Source: Candidatus Acetatifactor stercoripullorum (lineage in GTDB: Bacteria; Bacillota; Clostridia; Lachnospirales; Lachnospiraceae). Taken from it: a DNA stretch of 64,000 nt. The notes under the pieces are model-generated. The model had not been told where the DNA came from and did no database searches. It was given only the letters and a program-made list of their open reading frames with translations. Location: positions 1 through 64,000 of the forward strand of contig DXGH01000072.1 in the NCBI GenBank assembly GCA_019114005.1, in the 5' to 3' direction. How positions within the stretch are numbered: the first letter of the stretch is position 1; each line of letters opens with the position of its first letter. Shown here one piece after another: positions 25,061 through 32,993 of this stretch. Both the position numbers and the translations under genes were made by a program.

Positions 25061-25134
25061 ACCTCTCCTCTTTTCTGCGCCGCCCTTTGTATTCCAGGCT
25101 TACGGCGGCAGCGCAGCCATAAGCCCTTTATCTG

Positions 25135-26058
25135 TTATCTTTCCCAATATTCTTTGTTTGAAGTCAGGGCAAGCACCCATCTGCGGGGCAGATTCTCATA
25201 ATGCTTTCCCAGCAGATAACCTGCATACTTGCAGACACATTGAACCAAAAATCCCGGCATCTGCCAAAACAGGCCCTTTTTTTTCAGCTGCCTGAGCGTC
25301 TCAAGCACCAGCTTCTTTCCCTCCGACTCAGAGACAACTTCTGCAAAAACCTCCGGGTGCTGGGCCTGGGATACCCCCAGATCAAAATTTCTCTTAAGCA
25401 CCCCTAGCTTCGTATCATTGTGAGAATGAATCACTCTCGCCCCGGCCTCATATGCGATGCCATAGCCGGCCTTCACTGCACATGCCGCGTAAATCATATC
25501 CTCATTAAAAATGGTATGCTTTACAAATCCGCCCAATTCCTCATATATGTCACGTCTGTAAGCGGCACACACATTGGAACAGAAATAGGTTTTAATGCCA
25601 AGCTCCGGCAGGTCCGCCGCCGTTTTGATGCGGGACTTTGGCGGGTAGTTAAACAGCCTGGATATTCTTTCCGTTTCCCGGCAGTCCAAAGCCGGAAGCT
25701 GCCTGGCATAGGCTGCGGCCACCTGTCCCTTTAAATGGGCTGTCAGCTCCTCAATCAGCCGCTCATCCGCCGGGAGCGCGTCCTGGGTCATCATCACAAA
25801 AATATCCCCATCAGACCTGCGCACCCCTCTCCTTCTGGTTCCACCATGGTCGAATTCCTTCTTGGAAAGGTGATAAACCTTCACGTTTGGAAACAGCTCA
25901 AAAAATCTTTTCCCATAAATCAGCTGCTCGAAATACTTCTGCTCCGTATTCATCAAAATGATATTCCGCACGGGCACCGTCTGCCCCTTAAGCCCCTCCA
26001 GCAGATGAAAAAGCGCTTCTGTAGGCTTATACACAGGAATAATCACGTCAATATTCAT
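25135..26058 (-). CDS. GT2 glycosyltransferase (rhamnosyltransferase-like)
   Basis: 307-aa cytosolic or membrane-associated GT-A enzyme. It has the family start MNIDVIIPVYKP, a region KEFDHGGTRRRGV typical of RgpB/rhamnosyltransferase-like GT2 proteins, a D-x-D-like position at TQDALPADERLI, and the acceptor-side motif FNEDMIYAACAVKAGY. No transmembrane helix is clear. It probably adds a dTDP-rhamnose unit to the surface polymer, consistent with rml genes in the locus. The start is uncertain: ATG 26058 fits the fold with GGGGAG 12 bases upstream, but a GTG at 26085 or ATG at 26076 is possible. It is separated from the lcp gene by a terminator. Confidence 0.8.
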   Translation of the reverse strand: MNIDVIIPVYKPTEALFHLLEGLKGQTVPVRNIILMNTEQKYFEQLIYGKRFFELFPNVKVYHLSKKEFDHGGTRRRGVRRSDGDIFVMMTQDALPADERLIEELTAHLKGQVAAAYARQLPALDCRETERISRLFNYPPKSRIKTAADLPELGIKTYFCSNVCAAYRRDIYEELGGFVKHTIFNEDMIYAACAVKAGYGIAYEAGARVIHSHNDTKLGVLKRNFDLGVSQAQHPEVFAEVVSESEGKKLVLETLRQLKKKGLFWQMPGFLVQCVCKYAGYLLGKHYENLPRRWVLALTSNKEYWER

Positions 26059-26150
26059 AGCTGCAATACTCCCCATTCCTCTCACGCCAGTTCCTGTAAG
26101 AGTGTAATCTCTCTGCCATTATACTGGAATCCGAAAATAAATACAAGAAA

Positions 26151-26204
26151 AACCGCATTGGGCCAAAAAGACCGCCTTCACCGGCTTCATTGCCCAATAC
26201 GGTT
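26151..26204 (-). terminator. Terminator after the LCP gene
   Basis: Minus-strand stem AACCGTATTGGGC / GCCCAATGCGGTT (one mismatch) with a 28-base loop that contains its own CCGG pairing, followed by TTTTTCTTG. It ends the transcript from the first half of the polysaccharide locus. Confidence 0.85.
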
Positions 26205-26215
26205 TCTTATCTGCT

Positions 26216-27334
26216 TTACTGCTTATTGATATAGGGGGAGGTCTCCTCCTCTATCATTCTGCTGTACTCCCGCACACTGTCTGTCACGGTATAGGATTCA
26301 TCTTCAAATAAAAACTGATGCAGCCAGACCACATTGGCCTCCAAATCCATAGGGATGACGCTGCTTCCCTTGGCTCCGATATTTGCGGTGGTGCGCATGC
26401 TCTCCTCAGGGAAGCCTCCCTGATCCACAATGCGGTAGTTTGCAATATTTCCTAAGAGATCCAGAATATCTCCAGAATCCAGGCTGGTGTAAATATCGTC
26501 AATGGCATCGTTAAACACCTTTGTGAGAGTAGCCAGATCAGTCTTTTTCGCCTGCTCCTCAATGGCCATAATCACCTCACGCTGGCGGGCCGCACGCTTA
26601 AAGTCATTTCCTGCGGTATAACGAATACGGCAGTAGGCGGTGGCCTGCAGGCCGTCTAAAAGCTGATAGCCCGTTTCCGTCACAGGCGTGTAGTCGCACT
26701 GAAGAACCTCTGAAATTCCGATCTGATAGTTATTGATATGCTTCAGCTCCTCGGAATCCACCTCAATATATACGCCTCCCAATCCGTCGATCACCTCCCG
26801 CAGGCCCTTGTAGCCCACCGTAACAAAGTTGGTGATATCCAGATCCAGGTTCATGTTCAGCATTTTTACCGCCTGCTCCGCGCCGCCCGCGGCATAAGCA
26901 TAATTACACTTGCGGTAGTAATCCGTTCCCACATTCAGGAAGGTATCCCGGTAAACGCTGACCAGCTTGATGTCTCCGGTATCCATATTGATGCTGGCTA
27001 TCATGATACTGTCGCTGTTGCTGCCCTTATACAGCTCGCTGTCGGTCTGGGCGTCCACACCGAAAAGAGCGACGTTCATATAGCCCTTCATGGTCTCGTT
27101 TGTTTCGACCTCCTCGGGAATCTCCAGCTGCTCCGGCTCAAGCACCGTCACCTTGGGTCCCTCGCTGGCCTGGGTCATCACCACATAAAGGATGGCCACC
27201 ATAGCCAGAATTACAATAAGCTCCACTGCAAAGATAATGTATTTCTTTCTTTTTCTGGCCCGATACTCCTTCGCCGTCATCTTTCTTCTGGTTCCGGCTC
27301 CTGAGGTTCTCTTTTGATTGGAATTTGCTGCCAT
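26216..27334 (-). CDS. LytR-CpsA-Psr (LCP) family wall-glycopolymer ligase
   Basis: 372-aa protein with a basic cytoplasmic N-terminus, one transmembrane helix (YIIFAVELIVILAMVAILYVV) and an extracellular LCP domain. Conserved elements: GVDAQTDSELYKGSNSDSIMI, VSVYRDTFLNV with the catalytic-region arginine, KCNYAYAAGG, and the C-terminal RIRYTAGNDFKRAARQREV. LCP enzymes transfer lipid-linked polymers to peptidoglycan. Being the last gene before the terminator and next to the initiating phosphotransferase, it is the likely anchor step for the polymer made here. The start at 27334 is set by AAGGAG; an ATG 8 codons upstream is less likely. Confidence 0.93.
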   Translation of the reverse strand: MAANSNQKRTSGAGTRRKMTAKEYRARKRKKYIIFAVELIVILAMVAILYVVMTQASEGPKVTVLEPEQLEIPEEVETNETMKGYMNVALFGVDAQTDSELYKGSNSDSIMIASINMDTGDIKLVSVYRDTFLNVGTDYYRKCNYAYAAGGAEQAVKMLNMNLDLDITNFVTVGYKGLREVIDGLGGVYIEVDSEELKHINNYQIGISEVLQCDYTPVTETGYQLLDGLQATAYCRIRYTAGNDFKRAARQREVIMAIEEQAKKTDLATLTKVFNDAIDDIYTSLDSGDILDLLGNIANYRIVDQGGFPEESMRTTANIGAKGSSVIPMDLEANVVWLHQFLFEDESYTVTDSVREYSRMIEEETSPYINKQ

Positions 27335-27361
27335 AATGCTTTTCTCCTTACTTCGCATGGT

Positions 27362-28768
27362 TTAATATGCGTTTTTGTTGATAAAACCCGTAAAAAAGGT
27401 CATAAAAATAATTTTTATATCAAATCCTATGGTCCAGTTTTCTATATAGTAAATATCATACTCAATACGCTTGCGTATGGAGGTGTCGCCGCGCAGTCCG
27501 TTTACCTGCGCCCAGCCCGTCAGCCCGGGCCTCACCTGATGCTTTACCATATAGCGGGGAATTTCCTCTCTGAATTTTTCCACAAACAGAGGCCTCTCCG
27601 GTCTTGGTCCCACAAGACTCATATCACCTTTTAAAATGTTGAACAGCTGGGGCAGCTCATCTAAACTGGTGCGTCTTAAGAATCTGCCGATTCCTGTCAC
27701 CCTTGGATCGTTCTTTACGGTCCATGCCTTTTTCTCCTCCCCGGGAGGCTGCTGCTCCATGCTTCGGAATTTATACATATAGAAGGATTTGTTGTGAAGT
27801 CCCACCCTCTCCTGCTTAAAGATAACCGGTCCCGGACTGCCAAGCTTCACTAAAACAGCTGCCGCCAGCATGACAGGGGATGTTAAAATGATCCCCACAA
27901 GGGAACCCACAATATCCATAATCCGCTTTGTGACAATATTTCCCGTATTGGTCAACGGCACATACCGGATATTGATCACAGGAAGCCCCATCAAATCCTC
28001 AGTGTAGGGTCTGGTGGGTATCAATTTGTTGTAGTCAGGAATAAATTTTGTGTGCACTCCTGATTTTTCACAGATGCCCACAATGCTCTCTAACAGATCA
28101 TAATCCTTTAAGGACAGGGTAATCGCAATTTCATCCAGCTTATTCTCCGGAAGAATAATCTCCAGATTTCCCGTACTTCCCAAAACCTTGACCCCCTTAT
28201 AGAGGGTGCCGCTTGGAATATGGTCATCCAGAATGCCGCAGACAACATACCCCCACTGGGGATTGTCCAAAATTCTGTCAATATATTCCTCCGCTGCCCG
28301 GGAATACCCCACTAACAGAATATGCTTCAGATTGTAGCCCTTGCTGCGTATGGTTTGAAGGGATTTTCGCAGCACAATCCGGGCCGAAGCCGTCAGAAAA
28401 ACATTCAGTACATAAAAAAAAGCCATTACGGAACGAGAAAAGTTGATTTCCCGGATAATCATATAAAGTATGATAATCAGAGCGGCTAACCCGATGGTAT
28501 TTGCCTTTACAATCCCGTAAATCTCGTAGCGTCTTCTGACAGTTCTCTTTGGCGCATAGACGCCGCACCGATAATAAAGAAAAATATATCCCGGCACGAT
28601 AAAAACCAAAAGCATAATATAATCGCCGATGGGAAGCACGCCCACACCGGGACCATCGTTTAAAATATAAAATTTAATGATGTAGGCGAGTATCAGCGAA
28701 ACCGCCGTGAGAGCCGCATCCATTATGGTCAGCAGACGATTAAATACCTTCTGGTTATCTTTTATCAT
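27362..28768 (-). CDS. Polyprenyl glycosylphosphotransferase (initiating sugar transferase)
   Basis: 468-aa membrane enzyme that transfers a sugar-1-phosphate from a UDP-sugar to undecaprenyl phosphate, starting polymer synthesis. Four or five N-terminal helices are followed by a CoA-binding-like domain (HILLVGYSRAAEEYIDRIL). The C-terminal bacterial sugar transferase domain has KRIMDIVGSLVGI, KLGSPGPVIFKQERVGL, RTSLDELPQLFNILKGDMSLVGPRPERP and the end WTIGFDIKIIFMTF. Sugar could be glucose or galactose (WbaP/CpsE-like) but is not determined. It stands 27 bases before the LCP gene; an AT-rich hairpin precedes it. Confidence 0.92.
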   Translation of the reverse strand: MIKDNQKVFNRLLTIMDAALTAVSLILAYIIKFYILNDGPGVGVLPIGDYIMLLVFIVPGYIFLYYRCGVYAPKRTVRRRYEIYGIVKANTIGLAALIIILYMIIREINFSRSVMAFFYVLNVFLTASARIVLRKSLQTIRSKGYNLKHILLVGYSRAAEEYIDRILDNPQWGYVVCGILDDHIPSGTLYKGVKVLGSTGNLEIILPENKLDEIAITLSLKDYDLLESIVGICEKSGVHTKFIPDYNKLIPTRPYTEDLMGLPVINIRYVPLTNTGNIVTKRIMDIVGSLVGIILTSPVMLAAAVLVKLGSPGPVIFKQERVGLHNKSFYMYKFRSMEQQPPGEEKKAWTVKNDPRVTGIGRFLRRTSLDELPQLFNILKGDMSLVGPRPERPLFVEKFREEIPRYMVKHQVRPGLTGWAQVNGLRGDTSIRKRIEYDIYYIENWTIGFDIKIIFMTFFTGFINKNAY

Positions 28769-28815
28769 AGTTTATGCACCTGAAACTCATTTTACATGAA
28801 ACTTACAAAAATCTC

Positions 28816-28848
28816 AACTTAAGAATTTATGAAGCCAATTCTTAAGTT
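28816..28848 (-). terminator. AT-rich hairpin at the end of a GT2 gene
   Basis: A perfect 12-bp inverted repeat, AACTTAAGAATT / AATTCTTAAGTT, spans the stop codon of the GT2 gene, with GAGATTTTTG following on the minus strand. It could be a partial terminator that tunes expression of the downstream phosphotransferase and LCP genes. Confidence 0.5.
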
Positions 28849-29819
28849 TTCATAATAATTCGAATGAGATTGGCATATAATTGCCATTGTATGGCAAAAT
28901 AGCTGCCCAGGTTTTCCCTGCGGAAGGGTATTTTTTTTGCTCTGCCTTCCTCTGAAAAAGAAAGCTTTATGCCCCGGCACAGTCCCTTCACATATAGTAT
29001 GCCCATTCTTTTTTTACAAAAAAAGAGTGTTTTTACCAAAAATCCCAGCAAAAAAAATGGCAGATTCACCATCTGCTGCAGCAAGGGCATATTCTTGGCG
29101 ATCAAATATACGCTGTTTGCGGAGGCAAGGGTTGTCTTTTTGGCATTATACCTGGAACCTGTGGAGGCGCTGCCATAATGAAGCACCTTTGCCTTTGGCT
29201 CATAATAGCTTCTGTAGCCAAAAATCCGGGCCCGGTATCCAATGTCAATATCCTCCAGATAAGCAAAATGATTTTCATCAAACATGCCAATTTTTTCAAG
29301 CACCGGCCGGCTGTAGATAGCGGCTCCCCCGCAGGCCGCAAAAATTTCCACCGGCTTTGAGAATTTCTCCGCAGGCTTTCCCTTTCCTCTGCCAAAAGCC
29401 CACCCCAAGGCGCAGTATCTGTCTCCCGCGTCGTCCACCAGGTTCGGTTTATCCCACATAAGCATTTGGGCGCTCACAGAAAAGCAGCGTTTTCTTTTGG
29501 AAACAGCCTCATAAAGAGACTTCACAAAATCAGGCGCTGCCTTTGTGTCATTGTTTAAAAGAATCACATAAGGGCTGCTGCAGCTTGAGATTCCCACGTT
29601 CACCGCATGGCAGAAGCCCGTGTTCTCCTTCAGACGAATAAGCTTCGTCTGGGGAAACCTCCTTTCTATCATTTCAGGACTTTCGTCCGTGGAGCCGTTA
29701 TCCACCACCAGCACCTCAAAGGGAGGCGTGTCCGCATTCTGCTCATACAGAGCCTGCAGGCAGGCTTCCATATATTGAATGCCGTTGTAATTTGGAATCA
29801 CAACCGTTATTTTTTTCAT
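28842..29819 (-). CDS. GT2 glycosyltransferase (WbbL-like)
   Basis: 325-aa GT-A glycosyltransferase with start ITVVIPNYNG, nucleotide-sugar motif VVDNGSTDESPE, catalytic-site segment ILLNNDTKAAPDF, acceptor motif FAYLEDIDIGYRARIFGYR, and a C-terminal hydrophobic segment (LPFFLLGFLVKTLFF) that would attach it to the membrane. The layout matches WbbL-type rhamnosyltransferases; the donor sugar is an inference from the rml genes nearby. Overlaps the upstream GT2 gene by 4 bases (ATGA). Confidence 0.88.
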   Translation of the reverse strand: MKKITVVIPNYNGIQYMEACLQALYEQNADTPPFEVLVVDNGSTDESPEMIERRFPQTKLIRLKENTGFCHAVNVGISSCSSPYVILLNNDTKAAPDFVKSLYEAVSKRKRCFSVSAQMLMWDKPNLVDDAGDRYCALGWAFGRGKGKPAEKFSKPVEIFAACGGAAIYSRPVLEKIGMFDENHFAYLEDIDIGYRARIFGYRSYYEPKAKVLHYGSASTGSRYNAKKTTLASANSVYLIAKNMPLLQQMVNLPFFLLGFLVKTLFFCKKRMGILYVKGLCRGIKLSFSEEGRAKKIPFRRENLGSYFAIQWQLYANLIRIIMKT

Positions 29820-31174
29820 TCCTTACCGGCCTCTCTTATTTTTCTACAAAAAGACGGCTGCCACAGGATGCGGAACCCCGCTTCCTTCATAGCCCTTCCA
29901 AAGGCCAGGCTGGCCCTTGGGATATCTATATCTCCGGGAAGGGTGGACGCGTCAAAGGTTTCCTCTCCCGGCAGAGAAACATAGGGAACCCCCACTGCCT
30001 GCTCAAACAGCTCTCTGCACTCCTTCCTCACCTGAATCAGCCGGATATCCACTCCATAGGCATCCTGCTGCAGACAGGCTCCATTCAGCCTTCCGCTGTA
30101 CGCTGCGGGCAGCCCCTCGTAAAGCAGCCGCCCGTCCTCCAAAAGACGGCCCCCGGCGATTCTTCCACGGCTGATGAGCTTCCCCCCCACTGCGCCCACA
30201 TCCTTTCTCACCTGAAAAATGGGAGCCTGGTATTCCAGATCATAAAAGCCCAAATGCTTTAAATGCACGGCCCGGGCCTGCCAGCCCTGACAATCCACAA
30301 AATCCTGTACCGCTCTTTGGCCCGCCTCATAAGCATACTGCTTGCTCCTGGGATTCTGCGCTGTAGAAGCCTCATGGCACCGCCAATGGTAAAGCACCTT
30401 GGGGATATGGGCAATCTGGCTCTCGTCTCCAAGCAGCCTTCCCACCGCCCGCAGCACCAGGTCAAAGTCCTGTGCTCCATCATATTCTTTCCGGAATCCC
30501 AGCTCTTTTATCAGACAGCTTTCCATTACCAAAAAATGACAGATGTAATTATTGCTCAAAAGCAAATCCAGATTAAAATCTTCCTTTTGGTTTGGCTCAA
30601 AATAGCGGGTCTGTTCTCCGTCGCATTTATCCTCGTCGGAGTAAAGAAGCTTAACCTTTCTTCCTCTATTTTCTTCCTCTACAATTTTCTGCGCCATTTC
30701 AAACAAAGCGTCGGGAGACAGCACATCGTCATGGTCTAAAAGGGCCGTATAGGGAAAACGCACCAGCCCAAGCGCCTGATTGGTGTTTTCGGAAATCCCC
30801 CGATTCTGCAAAAGACGCACATAGCGCACCCGTTCATCCCTGTAGTCCTTCACAACCCGGGCCACGCTGTCATCCTCCGTGGCGTCCGCCAAAATCAGCT
30901 CCCATTTGGGGTAGCTTTGGTTTTGCACAGAATCCAGCATTGCCCTCAGGTAGGGTTCTCTGGTGCGGTAGGCGGGAACTACAATGCTGAAACGGGCGGA
31001 ATATTCCTCCGCCCGTTCCCGCTGCCGCCTGAGGGTTTCGCTGTCCACAGAAGAATACACATAGCTTTCCCGCTCCCCCAAGCGCTCGCAGATTGCATAA
31101 CAAGTGTTTTTAAAACCATTTCTCCTGAGATACCAGAATGCTTTTTTCAGATTGGAGCCATTTATCCTTCCCAT
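29816..31174 (-). CDS. GT2 glycosyltransferase with degenerate second domain
   Basis: 452-aa protein. An N-terminal helical segment (about 1-55) precedes a complete GT2 domain (FSIVVPAYRTREPYLRAMLD, ALLDHDDVLSPDALFEM, SDEDKCDG, DGAQDFDLVLRAVG) and a C-terminal portion (about 320-440: VGAVGGKLISRGRIAGG...) that resembles the second half of a GT2 fold without an obvious D-x-D. It looks like a shortened relative of the two-domain GT2 proteins encoded upstream. The start at 31174 is chosen for GGAGG just before it. It follows the phosphoglucomutase gene closely. Confidence 0.85.
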   Translation of the reverse strand: MGRINGSNLKKAFWYLRRNGFKNTCYAICERLGERESYVYSSVDSETLRRQRERAEEYSARFSIVVPAYRTREPYLRAMLDSVQNQSYPKWELILADATEDDSVARVVKDYRDERVRYVRLLQNRGISENTNQALGLVRFPYTALLDHDDVLSPDALFEMAQKIVEEENRGRKVKLLYSDEDKCDGEQTRYFEPNQKEDFNLDLLLSNNYICHFLVMESCLIKELGFRKEYDGAQDFDLVLRAVGRLLGDESQIAHIPKVLYHWRCHEASTAQNPRSKQYAYEAGQRAVQDFVDCQGWQARAVHLKHLGFYDLEYQAPIFQVRKDVGAVGGKLISRGRIAGGRLLEDGRLLYEGLPAAYSGRLNGACLQQDAYGVDIRLIQVRKECRELFEQAVGVPYVSLPGEETFDASTLPGDIDIPRASLAFGRAMKEAGFRILWQPSFCRKIREAGKE

Positions 31175-31205
31175 CGATCCTCCGCGCACAACAAGCAGCC
31201 TCAAA

Positions 31206-32927
31206 TTAAAGCAATGCCTTCAGATCCTCCGTGAGCTTTGCCACCTTTTTGTCCGCATCCTCCAGGCTTGTGCCCTTTACGCCCATATAGAATTTAATCT
31301 TGGGCTCAGTGCCCGACGGGCGCGCACAGCACCATGCGTCGTCGGGAAGCTCAAAGTACAAAACATTGGACTTTGGCAGCCCTGTTGTGGTCTCTGCGCC
31401 CGTTTCCATATCCACAATGCGATCCGTCTCATAATCCCTGAATTTTAACACCTTCAAGTCCCCAAAGGCCTTGGGCGGATTCTCACGCAGCTTATCCATG
31501 ATCTGGGCAATCTGTCTGGAGCCGTCAATGCCTTTTAAGGTGATGGTGTACTGGGTCTCCTTGAAATAGCCGTACTTCTCATACAGATCCAGCATCATAT
31601 CCCACAGGGTCTTTCCTTGCTTCTTGCAGTATGCAGCCACCTCACACAGACACATTACCGCAACCACCGCATCCTTGTCCCTTGCGTGGGTGCCGGCCAG
31701 ACAGCCGTAGCTTTCCTCTAAGCCAAACACATAATTGTTGCTGCCTGTCTGCTCAAAGAGCTTGATCTGTTCGCCGATGAATTTAAAGCCCGTGAGCACC
31801 TCGATCAGCTTCACATGATAAGCTTCTGTAATAGGCTTTGTCATGTTGGTGGTCACAATCGTGGTAACCAGAGCCGGATTTTCCGGCATAGTTTTCGCAG
31901 CGGTTTTCTCACGCAGAATATACTCTGCAATCAGCATGCCGGACATATTGCCGGTAAAGGCCACGTATTCGCCAGTCTCCTTGTTCTTTGCATATACGCC
32001 CAGACGGTCTGCATCCGGATCGGTAGCCAGCACAATATCCGCATCCTTTTCCTTTGCCAGACGCAGCGCATATGTAAAGGCTTTGGGGTCTTCCGGGTTT
32101 GGATAATCCAAAGTGGTAAAGTCGGGGTCCGGCTTTTCCTGCTCAGGCACCACAAACACATGACGGAAGCCAAGTTCGGACAAAATTCTTCTGACAGGCA
32201 CATTTCCGGTTCCGCACAAAGGAGTATACACAATCCGGATGTGGTCTGCCATCTCCTGAATCACTTCGGGATGAATAATCTGCTTTTTCAGCTCCTCCAT
32301 GTACTTGTCGTCGATTTCGCTGCCGATCACCTGATACAGCCCGGCCTTCAGCGCAGCTTCCTTGTCCATTGTCTTTACCGTATGGTAATCCTTGATGGCC
32401 TGCACCTCTTCAATAATCTCCCGGTCCCTCGGAGCGGTAACCTGGGCGCCGTCCTCCCAGTATACCTTGTATCCGTTATATTCGGGAGGATTATGGCTTG
32501 CAGTCACCACAATGCCCGCGGTGCACCCAAGAGTGCGCAGCGCGAAGGAAAGCTCCGGCGTAGGTCTTAAGGACTCGAAAACATAAGCCTTGATGCCGTT
32601 TGCCCCAAGGCAGAGTGCCGCCGCATCTGCAAACTCAGGAGACATCCGGCGGGAATCATAAGCGATGGCAACGCCCTTTTTGCCGGTTCCTTGTTTTAAG
32701 ATATAGTTTGCCAGGCCCTGGGTCGCCTTTCTCACCGTGTACAGGTTCATGCGGTTGGTTCCTGCGCCGATGATGCCCCGCAGCCCTCCGGTGCCAAATT
32801 CAAGCTCCTTATAAAACCTTTCCTCGATTTCCTTCTCGTTATCCCGGATCGCCAAAAGCTCGTTTTTGGTGTCCTGATCAAAGTAGTCGTCCTCCAGCCA
32901 GAAGTTGAATTCATCCATATAACTCAT
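31206..32927 (-). CDS. Phospho-sugar mutase (phosphoglucomutase/phosphomannomutase)
   Basis: 573-aa alpha-D-phosphohexomutase. The phosphoserine loop is TASHNPPEYNGYK, the metal loop DPDADRLGVYA, the sugar-binding loop GLEESYGC and the phosphate-binding end CARPSGTEPKIKFY. It most likely interconverts glucose-6-phosphate and glucose-1-phosphate, supplying RmlA (dTDP-glucose) and UDP-glucose for the polymer; mannose activity is possible. Four-domain full length. AGGAGG precedes the ATG. Its position within the glycosyltransferase run suggests it is dedicated to this locus. Confidence 0.93.
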   Translation of the reverse strand: MSYMDEFNFWLEDDYFDQDTKNELLAIRDNEKEIEERFYKELEFGTGGLRGIIGAGTNRMNLYTVRKATQGLANYILKQGTGKKGVAIAYDSRRMSPEFADAAALCLGANGIKAYVFESLRPTPELSFALRTLGCTAGIVVTASHNPPEYNGYKVYWEDGAQVTAPRDREIIEEVQAIKDYHTVKTMDKEAALKAGLYQVIGSEIDDKYMEELKKQIIHPEVIQEMADHIRIVYTPLCGTGNVPVRRILSELGFRHVFVVPEQEKPDPDFTTLDYPNPEDPKAFTYALRLAKEKDADIVLATDPDADRLGVYAKNKETGEYVAFTGNMSGMLIAEYILREKTAAKTMPENPALVTTIVTTNMTKPITEAYHVKLIEVLTGFKFIGEQIKLFEQTGSNNYVFGLEESYGCLAGTHARDKDAVVAVMCLCEVAAYCKKQGKTLWDMMLDLYEKYGYFKETQYTITLKGIDGSRQIAQIMDKLRENPPKAFGDLKVLKFRDYETDRIVDMETGAETTTGLPKSNVLYFELPDDAWCCARPSGTEPKIKFYMGVKGTSLEDADKKVAKLTEDLKALL

Positions 32928-32993
32928 TTGCGTATCCTCCTCTTCTTTCTACAGAATATTTTATCACATCCATCCCTATTTATCCACAGGATT

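Noticed and set aside
25061-25134. glmS ribozyme upstream of glmS
   Set aside because: Only 74 bases separate the genes and the core ribozyme is longer; a GGCTTA/TAAGCC hairpin is present but no ribozyme signature.
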